This document shows, in pieces, positions 34,444-43,801 of a stretch of 64,000 nucleotides of DNA. The first letter of the stretch is position 1, and the number at the start of each line of letters is the position of its first letter. The stretch comes from Natrinema salifodinae. GTDB lineage: Archaea; Halobacteriota; Halobacteria; Halobacteriales; Natrialbaceae. The position numbers were made by a program, and so were the translations under genes. Below the pieces are notes generated by a model. That model saw only the letters and a program-made list of their open reading frames with translations, did not search any database and was not told where the DNA came from. Where the stretch lies: assembly GCF_900110455.1 (NCBI RefSeq), contig NZ_FOIS01000001.1, positions 1,054,001 to 1,118,000 on the forward strand, in the 5' to 3' direction.

Positions 34444-34773
34444 AGCGGGAACGGACCGAGACTAATTCCGTAGTAGACCTTCACTCGTCGTTATTTTTCG
34501 AGGCTCACCTTCGTAGCGACAACGCTACGTTCAGGCCGTATTACCGACGGTACGTGGACGTGATCGCCGTTCTCTCGCTCGGATGGAGTGACGTTTCCTT
34601 CGAGCGCCGTCGACCACCGTCTATCGAGCGGAGCGGATCTTGCTACCGTCCAAATGTGAGTTTGCTGCGCGCCTGGTCCGCTTTTTTCCTGCTGGTCCTC
34701 GAACGGTACGCCATGTGCATCGCCCCACCCGTCAGATACTCCGTGTTCGACGTCTCCGTTCGCGCTGTGGGTG
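34444..34773. other. Intergenic region with a perfect hairpin
   Basis: No gene was found in these 330 bp. CGTAGCG (34512-34518), loop ACAA, CGCTACG (34523-34529) forms a perfect 7-bp stem about 70 bp after the zinc-finger stop. It could be a terminator structure or a small-RNA element. The region upstream of the GH15 start has no strong TATA box. Confidence 0.4.
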
Positions 34774-36639
34774 ATGGCGGTGACTGAGTTCGAAGCGTAT
34801 CCGCCGATCGAGGCCTACGGCGTCGTCGGTAACCTCGAAACGTGCGGGCTCGTCGCACCGAACGGATCTGTCGACTGGTTTCCCTTCCCGCATCTCGAGT
34901 TTCCGAGCATCTTTGCCGCGATTCTCGACAACGAGCGCGGCGGTCGATTTCGGATCGGTCCGCCCGACCCTTTCGAGACGGATCGTCGGTACGTCGGCGA
35001 TACGAACGTCCTCGAGACCACCTTCGATACTCCGAACGGGACGGCGACGGTAACGGACTTTTTGCCCCCGGCCGGTCGAGTCGACCACCCGAAGAAGGTT
35101 CTCTACCGCAAGGTCACTTGTACGGGCGGGACTGTCGGTCTCGAGGTCGAGCTCGACCCGCGGTTCGATTACGGTCACGCGGAGACGACGATCGAACCCG
35201 TGGAGAAAGGTATTCTCGCCGAGGGAACGGACGAACGAACGCTGCTCGAGAGCCCGATCGACCTCGAAATCGAAGACGGACGAATCACCGGCGAGCTTTC
35301 GCTCGAGGCCGGCGAAACGGAGTGGTTCCTACTTCGGTGTACGGGCGCCGAGGACGCGAATACGGATCCGGACGCTGCGCTGGAGGAGACGATCGAATAC
35401 TGGACCGACTGGGCCCATAGCTGCGACCCTGACGACGACTGTGCGTTCGAGGGACCGTGGCACGACCTGGTCGTCCGCTCGGAACTCGTTCTCAAGCTCC
35501 TCACCCACGCCGAGTCGGGGGCGATCGCGGCCGCGCCGACCACGTCGCTGCCCGAGACCGTCGGCGGCGTTCGTAACTGGGACTACCGGTTCAACTGGCT
35601 TCGAGACGCCGGGTTCACCGTCCAAGCCCTGATGAACCTCGGCACCGCCGACGAGGCGAACGACTACTTCGACTGGTTCATGGATCTCTGCCAGGCGGAC
35701 GGGCCGGCCTCGATCCAACCGCTATACAGCCTTCACGGCGAGTCCGACCTCGCGGAACGGGAACTCGATCACTTCGAAGGGTATCGGGGCTCCCGCCCGG
35801 TCCGGATCGGAAACGAAGCGGCACAGCAGCGGCAACTCGACATCTACGGGGAACTCCTGTTAGCCGTCGACGAGATGTACCGACACGGACGGGAGTTGAA
35901 CGACGAGGAGTGGGACCGAATCCGCGACATCGTCGAATACGTTCGCGAGGTCTGGGACGAGCCCGACGCAGGTATCTGGGAGGTTCGCGGCGGAAACGAA
36001 CACTTCGTCTACTCGAACGTCATGTGTTGGGTCGCCCTCGACCGCGCGATCGCGATCGCGGCCGGCGGAGACTACGATGCCCCGCTCGAGACGTGGCGGG
36101 AGACCCGCGAGACGATCCGGACGGACGTTCTCGAGAACGGCTACGATGAAGACGTCGGAGCGTTCGTGCAGTCGTATGGAACCGACGCGCTCGACGCGAC
36201 GGGACTGTTACTCCCGATCGTCGGCTTCCTGCCGTTCGACGACGAGCGCATTCAGGGAACGATCGACGCAATCGAGGCCGAATTGGTCGAGGATGTCTTC
36301 GTACAGCGGTACAACGGCGATGACGGGATCCCGGGCGACGAAGGGGCGTTCGTCCTCTGTTCATGTTGGCTCGTCAACGCACTCGCCCTCTCCGGGCGCG
36401 TCGAGGAAGCACAGTCGCGATTCGAGTCGCTTCTGGAGTACCTGAATCCCCTGGGACTCATCGCGGAGGAAATCGATCCCGAGAACGGAGCGCACCTCGG
36501 AAACTACCCGCAGGCGTTCAGCCACATCGGGATCATCAACAGCGCCCTCTATCTCGGCTACGTCCGCGGGCGCGAGGCGTCCGGACCGGCGCCGATGGGA
36601 ATTCGGCTCGGCGATCCGGTCGTGCCTCCCGAGGCGTGA
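34774..36639 (+). CDS. Glycoside hydrolase family 15 protein (glucoamylase/trehalase type)
   Basis: GH15 enzymes release glucose from the non-reducing ends of alpha-glucans or cleave trehalose by inversion. ATG 34774 gives 621 aa (GTG 34771 and GTG 34780 are alternatives). The N-terminal beta-sandwich contains YGVVGNLETCGLVAPNGSVD, the usual GH15 start, and FPSIFAAILDNERGGRF. The (alpha/alpha)6 barrel contains RNWDYRFNWLRDAGFTVQAL, NVMCWVALDRAI and LNPLGLIAEEIDPENGAHLG, which carries the catalytic Glu, then NYPQAFSHIGIINSALYLGY. There is no signal peptide, so it acts on internal glycogen-like glucan or trehalose. Confidence 0.9.
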   Translation: MAVTEFEAYPPIEAYGVVGNLETCGLVAPNGSVDWFPFPHLEFPSIFAAILDNERGGRFRIGPPDPFETDRRYVGDTNVLETTFDTPNGTATVTDFLPPAGRVDHPKKVLYRKVTCTGGTVGLEVELDPRFDYGHAETTIEPVEKGILAEGTDERTLLESPIDLEIEDGRITGELSLEAGETEWFLLRCTGAEDANTDPDAALEETIEYWTDWAHSCDPDDDCAFEGPWHDLVVRSELVLKLLTHAESGAIAAAPTTSLPETVGGVRNWDYRFNWLRDAGFTVQALMNLGTADEANDYFDWFMDLCQADGPASIQPLYSLHGESDLAERELDHFEGYRGSRPVRIGNEAAQQRQLDIYGELLLAVDEMYRHGRELNDEEWDRIRDIVEYVREVWDEPDAGIWEVRGGNEHFVYSNVMCWVALDRAIAIAAGGDYDAPLETWRETRETIRTDVLENGYDEDVGAFVQSYGTDALDATGLLLPIVGFLPFDDERIQGTIDAIEAELVEDVFVQRYNGDDGIPGDEGAFVLCSCWLVNALALSGRVEEAQSRFESLLEYLNPLGLIAEEIDPENGAHLGNYPQAFSHIGIINSALYLGYVRGREASGPAPMGIRLGDPVVPPEA

Positions 36640-36777
36640 CAGCGGACCGGCGCTCGAGAGCCGAATCGCCCTCGCCCCTCGTGGGGACGCACGCCGTCGA
36701 TGTCCGCCCCAGTACGGCTCCATCAGCAGCCGATCGCGATCTCCCTCGCATACTCTGGGGATGGACCACGAGCCCAG

Positions 36778-38264
36778 TTAGTGGCCGTGATCGTGCCCGC
36801 CGCGGGTAAACTGTCCCGAAAAGGCCCGCTGGATGACTTCCGAAAGTGCCGGGTGGATGTGTACCGATTCGCGGATATCTCGCACCGTCCCGGAGCCGGC
36901 CGTCATCGCGACGACGACCTCCTCGATCAGGTTCGACGCCTCCGGGCCGACGATATGACAGCCGAGGATCTCCCCTCGGGGGAGATGAGCGGCTTGACGA
37001 CCCCTTCCGCCTTCATCGCGCTTCCGCGCGCGGTGTCCTCGTATCGGTACGTTCGCCTGGCGTAGTCGCGATCGGCGGCCTGGAGTTCGGCCTCAGTGGC
37101 GCCAACGCCGGCAACCACCGGAGAGGAAAACACGGCGAACGGCATCGCGGTGTAGTCGACCGGTTGAGGCTCGTCCCCGAAGAGATTGCGTGCGACGGTC
37201 TCGGCCTCGTGGTTGGCGTTGTGTTTCAGCAGGTACTCGCCGACGATATCGCCGAGCGCCCAGACCCCGTCGGCGGTCGTGCGCAGGTATTCGTCGGTCT
37301 CGACGAATCCCCGCTCGTCTGTCTCGATTCCCGCCGCGTTCACGTCCAGCGTATCGGTGTTCGGGACGCGTCCCGTCGCGACGAGCAGTGCGTCGCCGGT
37401 GACGGTAACGCGATCTGCGGCCCCCTCGCCGCTCTCCGGTTCCAGATACCGTTGCGAGCCGGATTCCGGATACGGTCGCGCTTCGACGGTTACGTCCCCG
37501 TTCGATTCCGAGACGGCGGTTGCCTCGTACCCGGTATACACGTCGAGTCGATCGGCGAGGCGGTCCGTGAACTCGGTAGCGATCTCCTCGTCGGCGTCCG
37601 GCAGCAAGTGCGGTCGTCGACCGATGATCGTCACGTCACTGCCAAATGTCCCGAAAAAGTGGCCCAGTTCCGCCGCGATGTAGCCGCCACCGATCACGAC
37701 GAGGTGGTCCGGCGGTTCCTCGAGGCGAAGCGCCTCTCTGCTCGTCACGTAATCGACGTCCTCGATGCCATCGATCGGCGGAATTCCGGGGCGGGTCCCG
37801 GCTGCGACGAGGACAGTGTCCCCGTACAGTCGCTCGCCGTCGTGCTCGCCGCCGGTCACTTCGATCGTCCGTTCGCCGACGAACCGTCCCTCCGCCTGGT
37901 AGAGATCGTGATCCGAGGACGATTCCAATCCCTGCTGAATCGACTCGGAGTCCTCCTGGACGTCTCCGTTGACTTCTCGAACGATATCCGAAAAGGCGAC
38001 GCCGTCGACTGACGCATCGATTTCGAACTCGTCGGCGCGCTCGATCGTCTCGAGGACCTCCGCGCGGTACAGCAACATCTTCGAGGGGATACAGCCGCGA
38101 TTGAGACACGTCCCACCGAGCCGCCCCTTCTCCACGATGGCGACCGCCTGGCCGCGCTGTGCGGCCGCGTTCGCTACGTCCAGCCCTGATCCGGAGCCGA
38201 TCACTAGAAAGTCGTAGTCCGTCGCGTTTCCGGAGACACATCCGTTGTACTGAAGGGCGGACAA
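36778..38264 (-). pseudogene. Flavoprotein disulfide reductase, frameshifted (candidate bis-gamma-glutamylcystine reductase; MerA/Lpd-like)
   Basis: From ATG 38264 the frame reads DYDFLVIGSGSGLDVANAAA, the redox-active GGTCLNRGCIPSKMLLYRAE and the second GGGYIAAELGHFFGTFGSDV, but breaks near 36972-36975 and stops at 36927. Adding one G on the minus strand there (GGGG to GGGGG) restores EILGCHIVGPEASNLIEEVV, HIHPALSEVIQRAF and a His-rich end (GGHDHGH) to TAA 36778-36780, for a normal 495 aa. The HxHPxLSE motif supplies the catalytic His/Glu. The break is in a near-palindrome, so a sequencing error is as likely as a true mutation. In Halobacterium a protein once called mercuric reductase was shown to reduce bis-gamma-glutamylcystine; this is a similar type, but the assignment is inference. 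Confidence 0.8.
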
Positions 38265-38342
38265 GAATCGTTACTGCGCCTGTGTGTGACTCATGCACCG
38301 CCGATAATCAGTAAAGACCCTTCGTGGGGAGCAACCGAACAC

Positions 38343-38621
38343 ATGAACGATCAGCCCAACCTGACGACGGAAACGGCTCCCGAAGCCGTTCGCGACGTTC
38401 CCCCGAGCGCCAAGCTCGTAGTGAAGGTTCTCACTCACGAAGGCTCCCTCACGCAGTCCCGACTCGCGACGGAAACGATGTTACCCGCACGCACGGTTCG
38501 TTACGCGCTGAACCAGCTCGAGGACCGCGACCTCGTCACCTCGGAAATATCGTTCATGGACGCCAGACAGAAGGTGTACTCCCTGAACGACGAACAGTTC
38601 GAAGTCGCGGCTTCACAGTAA
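38343..38621 (+). CDS. MarR-like winged-helix regulator, 92 aa
   Basis: The product is 92 aa from ATG 38343. SAKLVVKVLTHEGSLTQSRL, then ATETMLPARTVRYALNQLED and a wing ending QKVYSLN, give one complete winged helix with little else; such one-domain haloarchaeal proteins bind DNA as dimers. It is divergent from the disulfide reductase gene with ~78 bp between starts, so it may control that gene or itself. An upstream in-frame ATG at 38286 would add residues of non-matching composition and was rejected. Confidence 0.77.
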   Translation: MNDQPNLTTETAPEAVRDVPPSAKLVVKVLTHEGSLTQSRLATETMLPARTVRYALNQLEDRDLVTSEISFMDARQKVYSLNDEQFEVAASQ

Positions 38622-38718
38622 TCTCAGTGGTAAACACCTGGACAGATCGAACGGGGCCAGTCGCGATCCGCGCCGATCGGCGCGAGGACTTTTCCGTTCG
38701 CTCGGTTGTATCGGACGC

Positions 38719-39252
38719 ATGGAGCGCGACGTGCGACCGCGGGTCGCGCTAGTAGGATACGGTAGCCTCATCACTCCGGCCGAACTAGCCGCCCTTTCGG
38801 ACGACGCGCCTGATCGGGCGTTTCCCGTAAAAATAGAGGGGCTGAGGCGAATCTTCGATCAGCGGACAAGCTGGCGGAGCGACGACGACGTTAAGTGCGC
38901 TGTCGCCAATGCCGTCCGAGATCCGGATGCCTGGATGAACGGCGTGCTCATCCCGACAGTCAATCGAGACGAATTCGCCACGTTCCGAGAGCGCGAGCGC
39001 TGGTACCGGCTGATCGAGGTCCCCTTCGGTGATATCGTACCGTACGACGAGGACGACCGTGACCGTCTCGAGCGAACCGACCTCGTCCTGACGACGACCG
39101 GGCTGGAGACCGACCCCGACATCGAACCGATTCCCGGGTACGTCGCAGACTGTCTCGAAAGCGCCGGCGAGTGGGGCGAGGAGTTTCGCGACGATTTCGT
39201 CGAGTCGACGGCGACGAACGCGGGGAAGCCGGTGACCGAGTACCGCGAGTAG
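38719..39252 (+). CDS. Gamma-glutamylcyclotransferase-like protein
   Basis: The product is 177 aa. RVALVGYGSLITPAELAAL carries the YGSL motif that binds the gamma-glutamyl group in GGCT-fold enzymes, and the following beta strands (VKIEGLRRIFDQRTSWRSDD, then VNGVLIP-like MNGVLIPTVNRDEF and RERWYRLIEVPF) fit that fold. The catalytic Glu of the family would be expected around the ERERWYR segment (residues ~93-99). It could cleave gamma-glutamyl amines or peptides. It lies in the same window as gshA and ggt but is not in an operon with them. Confidence 0.72.
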   Translation: MERDVRPRVALVGYGSLITPAELAALSDDAPDRAFPVKIEGLRRIFDQRTSWRSDDDVKCAVANAVRDPDAWMNGVLIPTVNRDEFATFRERERWYRLIEVPFGDIVPYDEDDRDRLERTDLVLTTTGLETDPDIEPIPGYVADCLESAGEWGEEFRDDFVESTATNAGKPVTEYRE

Positions 39253-39323
39253 CTCCGCGAACGCTTCCGCGTTCCGACCGGCGCCAACTTCTATTGACGT
39301 CCGCGTGGCACTGCCGACACGGT

Positions 39324-40160
39324 ATGGGTTACCAGACGTGGTCCGAAAACCAGGCGGCGACGACGGTCGCGGTCGACGGGCACGACCTCGAAGTCGCGTA
39401 CTACGACGACGGCGACGGCGAACCGGTGCTGTTCTGCCACGGCATTCCGACGTCGTCGTTCCTCTGGCGTGACGTCACACCACCGCTGTCGGACGAGTAT
39501 CGGGTGATCGCGCCGGACATGGTCGGATACGGTAATTCGGCGATGCACGACGGCTTCGATCGTTCGATCCGCGCGCAGGAAGAGATGATCAACGGGTTAG
39601 TCGACGAACTGGGTCTCGAGAGCCTCACCTTCGTCGGCCACGATCTCGGCGGCGGCGTGGGGCTTCGCTACGCCGCTCACAACACCGATGCGGTCGACCG
39701 TCTCGTGCTCTCGAACGCCGTCTGCTACGACTCGTGGCCGATCGAGACGATCGTCGATCTCGGTCTACCGTCGACCGTCAACGGGATGAGCGTCGAGGAC
39801 GCCCGAGAGATGCTCGAAGGGATCTTCCGCGATACCCGCTACGACGACCCGGACGAAGAGTTCGTCGAGGGGATGCTCGCGCCGTGGGACTCCGAGGAGG
39901 CGATCGTCTCGCTTTCGCGCAACGCCATCGGTACCAACACGAGTCACACGACCGAGATCGATCCGAGCGAGATTTCGGCTCGAACGCTCCTCTTGTGGGG
40001 CGCCGAGGACGAGTTCCAGCCGATCGAGTACGCCGAGCGACTGGAGGACGACATCTCGGATGCGGAACTGGTCGGACTCGATGAGGCGAGCCACTGGGTC
40101 ATGGCCGATCGACCCGACGCCTATGGGGATCGGCTCCGCGAGTTCCTCGATGGGGCCTGA
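39324..40160 (+). CDS. Alpha/beta hydrolase (haloalkane-dehalogenase/epoxide-hydrolase branch)
   Basis: The product is 278 aa. LFCHGIPTSSFLWRDVTPPL carries the oxyanion-hole HG, VGYGNSAMHDGFD matches the family, and FVGHDLGGGVGLRYAAHNTD has Asp as nucleophile (GHDLGG), as in haloalkane dehalogenases and epoxide hydrolases rather than the Ser of esterases. The acid (LLLWGAEDEFQP) and the His (DEASHWVMADRPDAYG) complete the triad. The HGIPTSSFLWR segment is close to the dehalogenase HGNPTSSYLWR, but a substrate cannot be assigned. The start ATG 39324 is favoured over upstream codons that would add a basic leader. Confidence 0.85.
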   Translation: MGYQTWSENQAATTVAVDGHDLEVAYYDDGDGEPVLFCHGIPTSSFLWRDVTPPLSDEYRVIAPDMVGYGNSAMHDGFDRSIRAQEEMINGLVDELGLESLTFVGHDLGGGVGLRYAAHNTDAVDRLVLSNAVCYDSWPIETIVDLGLPSTVNGMSVEDAREMLEGIFRDTRYDDPDEEFVEGMLAPWDSEEAIVSLSRNAIGTNTSHTTEIDPSEISARTLLLWGAEDEFQPIEYAERLEDDISDAELVGLDEASHWVMADRPDAYGDRLREFLDGA

Positions 40161-40172
40161 ATCGGACTACGG

Positions 40173-40868
40173 CTATCCCTCGTCACACGCGGTTTCGATC
40201 AGATCGTCGATCCACTGCTCGAGTTCGTCGCCGCGATCGGTCTCGAACAACCGCTGCCCGTGATCGTCGCCCGGAAGCACCTCGACTCGCGTCGGCTCGG
40301 GCGCGTTCTCGTAGAGCGTTCGCGTCGTCTCGACGAATCGCTCATCGTCGTCCTCCGCCACGACGAACAGCGATCGCGCCCTCACAGCCGACGCGTGGTC
40401 GGTGCCCCCGCCGGGAGAGAGGGCGACCAGGCCGTCGACGTCGCCGGTCGCTGCGGCGGCGACGACAGCAGCTTCGCCGCCGATGCTTGCTCCGATGAGG
40501 ACGGCGTGTTCGACGCCGACGGTCGTTCGGAGATACTCCAGCGCACCGCGAATCGCCTCCGAGCGGTTCTCCTCGGGATCGATCGCGAGCCCGAATCGAT
40601 CGTCGCCGGTGAGCGCTTCGGCCTGGGACGTCCAACTCGTTCGATCCATATTGATCTGCGGAACGAAAACGATCCCGCACGGAGCGTCGTCGCTGCCGAA
40701 GGAGACTCCGTCGACGGAAACGGACTCTCCGTCCTCGAGTTCAGTTTCGATCGTGACGTCTGACTCCGGTTCTCTGAACCTGCTGAAACAGCCGGCTGAG
40801 ACCGTCCCAGAAGACAGCGCGATCAGACTGAAAACCGTGGTTCGACGGTCGATTTCCGGCAAATCCAT
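40173..40868 (-). CDS. Exported lipoprotein with alpha/beta hydrolase fold
   Basis: ATG 40868 gives 231 aa with MDLPEIDRRTTVFSLIALSS, a Tat-like RR and a lipobox ending in SAGC (Cys ~27), so it is anchored outside the cell. The fold includes GIVFVPQINMDRTSWTSQAE, AVLIGASIGGEAAVVAAAAT (nucleophile elbow GASIG, Ser) and a late GDDHGQRLFE with the His. DLVALSPGGG-like GLVALSPGGGTDHA follows the elbow. It resembles the dienelactone hydrolase/prolyl-oligopeptidase-type group. It is convergent with the preceding hydrolase gene. Confidence 0.77.
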   Translation of the reverse strand: MDLPEIDRRTTVFSLIALSSGTVSAGCFSRFREPESDVTIETELEDGESVSVDGVSFGSDDAPCGIVFVPQINMDRTSWTSQAEALTGDDRFGLAIDPEENRSEAIRGALEYLRTTVGVEHAVLIGASIGGEAAVVAAAATGDVDGLVALSPGGGTDHASAVRARSLFVVAEDDDERFVETTRTLYENAPEPTRVEVLPGDDHGQRLFETDRGDELEQWIDDLIETACDEG

Positions 40869-41132
40869 GTCTTCATCTTTCTTTCCTCCCGTGAATACTA
40901 TCGTGCTGTTAAATCTGCGGGTGCAGGCGATCATCACGAGAATTCAGCGAGTGGTTGACGGCTGGCGCGTCCGTCTCCGTCGGCATCGACGTGACGGTCT
41001 ATCGTGGACTTCGTACCAGCGATTCGAGAGAGACCGCTAGTGAACGACAGTACGCGTCTTCCGCTGTGACGCAATGTACGGTCGGCACATAACCGAGGTA
41101 GAATTTTATGCCCGTCCGTCAAAGTGGATGTG

Positions 41133-41438
41133 ATGCTTATTATCCACGCGACGTTTCCGATCGATCCGGATAGCCGCGATGAAGCCCTCGAACTCGTCCG
41201 TGATCTGGCCGAACGCTCCCGTGAGGAAGACGGAATCATCGATTATCGAGTCACGACAGATGTCGAGAATCCAGACACGTTCCGGTTTTTCGAACGATAC
41301 GAGGACGAGGATGCCTTTGATGCGCACGCGGAGACTGACCACTTCGAGACGTTCGAGGCGGCGCTCCCGGAGTTACTTGCAGGAGAACCAGAAGTCACTC
41401 GATTCGACGTCGAGTCGGCGTCGCCGGTCGAACTATGA
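41133..41438 (+). CDS. Antibiotic biosynthesis monooxygenase (ABM) domain protein, YgiN-like
   Basis: The product is 101 aa, ATG 41133. MLIIHATFPIDPDSRDEALE, ERSREEDGIIDYRVTTDVEN and FRFFERYEDEDAFDAHAETD give the ferredoxin-like ABM fold with the E-GC/DY--- strand, the F-E-Y/W helix and the HF---- end (HAETDHFETFEAALPELLAG). Such proteins form dimers and act as quinol monooxygenases or heme-degrading enzymes; the substrate is unknown here. GTG 41124 and 41130 are less likely starts. Confidence 0.83.
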   Translation: MLIIHATFPIDPDSRDEALELVRDLAERSREEDGIIDYRVTTDVENPDTFRFFERYEDEDAFDAHAETDHFETFEAALPELLAGEPEVTRFDVESASPVEL

Positions 41439-41646
41439 TAGCCGAGGCGCGGCGGTCTTGTTACTGACTAGAACTCCGAGTTGTGACGGGCATCGTTACT
41501 CCCGTCCGACCGCGATGGTGGCTGCCGATGACAACGTTCGTATCGGGTTGCGGAGTTGATGTTTCGATGTCGATATACATGACGTGTATTTCACAGAATA
41601 CGATAGAATAACAACCCTTAATCGTGGTCGGCAGTGAGAGAGACGT

Positions 41647-41721
41647 AGCGGGATGGGATAGCCAGGAGATTCCGGCGGGCTCATAACCCGCAGATCAGTA
41701 GTTCAAATCTACTTCCCGCTA
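41647..41721 (+). tRNA. Initiator tRNA-Met (CAT)
   Basis: AGCGGGA (41647-41653) pairs with TCCCGCT (41714-41720) and leaves A at 41721; no CCA is encoded. The A1-U72 acceptor end and the GGG/CCC-rich anticodon stem CGGGC-TCATAAC-CCG (three G:C pairs above the loop) are initiator hallmarks. The T arm is AGTAG-TTCAAAT-CTACT. There is no intron. A TATA-like CCTTAATC lies ~25-30 nt upstream. Length is 75 nt. Confidence 0.95.
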
Positions 41722-41723
41722 TC

Positions 41724-41771
41724 CTCACTGAGTGGTGAGTGAATATTTGTCGAGGAATGAACTAATTCCTC
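41724..41771 (+). terminator. Hairpins directly after the initiator tRNA
   Basis: CTCAC (41724-41728) and GTGAG (41735-41739) form one stem right behind the tRNA. GAGGAAT (41752-41758) and ATTCCTC (41765-41771) form a second with loop GAACTA. A T-rich stretch GATATTTTAAC follows at 41782-41792. These could end or process the tRNA transcript. Archaeal termination usually needs only a T-run, so the assignment is tentative. Confidence 0.35.
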
Positions 41772-41853
41772 TATTGAAGCGTGATATTTTAACAGCTTCC
41801 TCGAGAGAGGGTGGGATTCGTACGCGGAACCGACGACTAGAGACAGCTATCGG

Positions 41854-42003
41854 TCAGAATTCGAGGAGCGACGTGCTGCCACAGGGACACTCTCGACTCG
41901 ATCCGATCGCGGACGCTTCGGTCCCGCTCGCGCTCGCACGGACGATCGTCACCCGGTCGCAGTCCCTGCACTTCCTGACGACCCACGTTCCACTCCGTTC
42001 CAT
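41854..42003 (-). CDS. 49-aa zinc-ribbon micro-protein
   Basis: ATG 42003 encodes MERSGTWVVRKCRDCDRVTI and ends SRECPCGSTSLLEF. Two CxxC/CxC-type pairs (CRDC, CPCG) about 27 residues apart form a zinc ribbon typical of small haloarchaeal proteins. No other domain is present. It is convergent with the initiator tRNA and upstream of nothing on its strand but a hairpin region. The function is unknown. Confidence 0.55.
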   Translation of the reverse strand: MERSGTWVVRKCRDCDRVTIVRASASGTEASAIGSSRECPCGSTSLLEF

Positions 42004-42324
42004 GATCGCTATTCGGCGACGAGCGGTCATAAGCGGTCTGTGAGTTCGCACATCGTCTCCGCGTCGTTTTCACTGTAATAACGACAATCGTCTCGATGGG
42101 TCACGTCTCAACCGAACTGAGCTTTCGATACCAAATGTTGTTGGAGACACTGATATGATCGATGCCCCCCTCCATTGAGGTACGGCAGGACGGAACCCCT
42201 GCCGTCGTACCCCCACTCCTCCCCACCCCTTCCTTCCGCTACCGGTCCAGTAGCACTTCGCCTGGCGACGCTGCACAACGGCACGCGAAGACAGTGAGAA
42301 GGCGCCGATACTCTGAACCCGATC
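42004..42324. other. Intergenic region after gdh with an 8-bp hairpin
   Basis: No gene was found in these 321 bp. ACGGCAGG (42182-42189) and CCTGCCGT (42198-42205) form a perfect stem with an 8-nt loop, about 120 bp after the gdh stop on the minus strand, followed by a pyrimidine-rich run. It may be a terminator or stability element. The remaining sequence looks like ordinary spacer. Confidence 0.4.
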
Positions 42325-43629
42325 TCAGGGCCAGAGCCCGCGGTTCGCGTGGGCTTTCGTCAGTCGCGAGAGCGCGACGATGTACGCCGCGTCGCGCCAG
42401 GTCACGTCGCGGTCCTCGACCTCGGCGCGGACCGCGTTCCAGGCGGAGAGCATCTCGCTGTCGAGTTCGTCCCGTACTTCCTCGAGCGACCACGACCGTC
42501 GGTTGATGTCCTGGAGCCACTCGAAGTAGGAGACGGTAACGCCGCCTGCGTTAGCGAGGATGTCCGGGACGATCGGGATGTCGCGTTCGGCGAGGATCGC
42601 GTCCGCCGCGAACGTCGTCGGACCGTTCGCGCCCTCGACGATGAGATCGGCCTGGATATCGTCGGCGTTGGCTTCGGTGATGACGTCACCGATGGCGGCG
42701 GGGATGAGCAGGTCGACGTCCAGCGTGAGCAGTTCGCCGTTGCCGATCGTCTCGTCGGCGTACTCGGTAACGGCCTCGGGTTCCTCGTCGTGGGAGGGAA
42801 TCGCGTGGGGATCGAGCCCCGATGGGTCGTAGGCCGCCCCGTTGACGTCGCTGACGGCGACGACGGTCGCGCCCCAGTCGTCGAGCAGGCGGGCCGCGTT
42901 CGCGCCGACGCTGCCGAACCCTTGAACGGCGACGGTCGTCTCTTCGAGCGGATAGTCGTAGTAGTCGCAGGCCTCGCGGGCGATGAGCGCGACGCTCCGA
43001 CCGGGAGCCTCCTCGCGGCCGTAGCTGCCGCCGATGACCGGCGGCTTGCCCGTGACGACGCCCGGAATCGTCTCGGCCTCCTGCATGCTGTAGGCGTCCA
43101 TGATCCAGGACATCGTCTGGGGATCGGTCCCCATGTCGGGCGCGGGAATGTCCTTGTTAGGGCCGATTACGTCGCGGATCTCGTCGGTAAACCGGCGTGT
43201 GAGCCGTTCTTTCTCCGCCGCGCTCAGGTCCTTGGGATCGACGACGATCCCGCCTTTCGCGCCGCCGAAGGGGAGATCCATCACGGCGCACTTCCAGGTC
43301 ATCCACATCGAGAGGCCGATGCACTCCTCGCGGGTGACCCCCGGGTGATACCGCAACCCGCCCTTAAACGGGCCGCGAACGCTGTCGTGGTGCGCGCGAT
43401 AGCCGGTGAAGACGTCGACCGTTCCGTCGTCGCGTTCGACCGGCACGGTCACCTCGTGGACGGCGGCGGGGTGCTTGAGCCGCTCGACGATGTTCGGATC
43501 GATATCGAGGTGCGTCGCGGCGTGTTCGAGCTGGCGCCTGGCCGTGGCGAGCGCCGAGGTGGAGCCGTCTTCGTCGTCGGAGTGAGAGACTGTCCGGTCG
43601 ACCGTCGCGGGCGGAGTCTGAGATGACAT
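42325..43629 (-). CDS. gdh: Glutamate dehydrogenase
   Basis: Catalyses reversible oxidative deamination of glutamate to 2-oxoglutarate and ammonia with NAD(P). The 434-aa protein has [20 protein letters not shown] (substrate-binding 'GYR-H---GP-KGG-R'), [20 protein letters not shown] with the catalytic Lys in GGAKGG, and a Rossmann fold [20 protein letters not shown] with [21 protein letters not shown] at the C-terminus is the usual closing segment. The length is standard for the hexameric class. Coenzyme preference cannot be read by eye. A rubrerythrin-like gene starts just upstream. Confidence 0.94.
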   Translation of the reverse strand: MSSQTPPATVDRTVSHSDDEDGSTSALATARRQLEHAATHLDIDPNIVERLKHPAAVHEVTVPVERDDGTVDVFTGYRAHHDSVRGPFKGGLRYHPGVTREECIGLSMWMTWKCAVMDLPFGGAKGGIVVDPKDLSAAEKERLTRRFTDEIRDVIGPNKDIPAPDMGTDPQTMSWIMDAYSMQEAETIPGVVTGKPPVIGGSYGREEAPGRSVALIAREACDYYDYPLEETTVAVQGFGSVGANAARLLDDWGATVVAVSDVNGAAYDPSGLDPHAIPSHDEEPEAVTEYADETIGNGELLTLDVDLLIPAAIGDVITEANADDIQADLIVEGANGPTTFAADAILAERDIPIVPDILANAGGVTVSYFEWLQDINRRSWSLEEVRDELDSEMLSAWNAVRAEVEDRDVTWRDAAYIVALSRLTKAHANRGLWP

Positions 43630-43651
43630 GTGTGCTACGTTTGATCGTCGA

Positions 43652-43801
43652 TTATTCGAGCGACATAGCGCGATTTCGATACGAGCCTGTCTGACCGCAA
43701 TTCGGGCACGCGTCGGGCCGCGTATCGGTGGTCACGAGTTCACCGCAACGCAGGCATTCGTACGTCGAGACTGAGTCGCGGTCCTCCCTGAGGTCGTGCA
43801 T
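43652..43801 (-). CDS. 49-aa rubrerythrin-type zinc-ribbon protein
   Basis: ATG 43801 encodes [20 protein letters not shown], then [20 protein letters not shown] and a short tail ending MSLE. The two CxxC knuckles (CLRC, CPNC) with the YECLRCG opening are the rubredoxin-like domain seen at the end of rubrerythrins; haloarchaea have many such free domains. The stop lies 22 bp before the gdh ATG, so the two are probably co-transcribed. It might act as a redox or structural zinc module; function unknown. Confidence 0.83.
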   Translation of the reverse strand: MHDLREDRDSVSTYECLRCGELVTTDTRPDACPNCGQTGSYRNRAMSLE

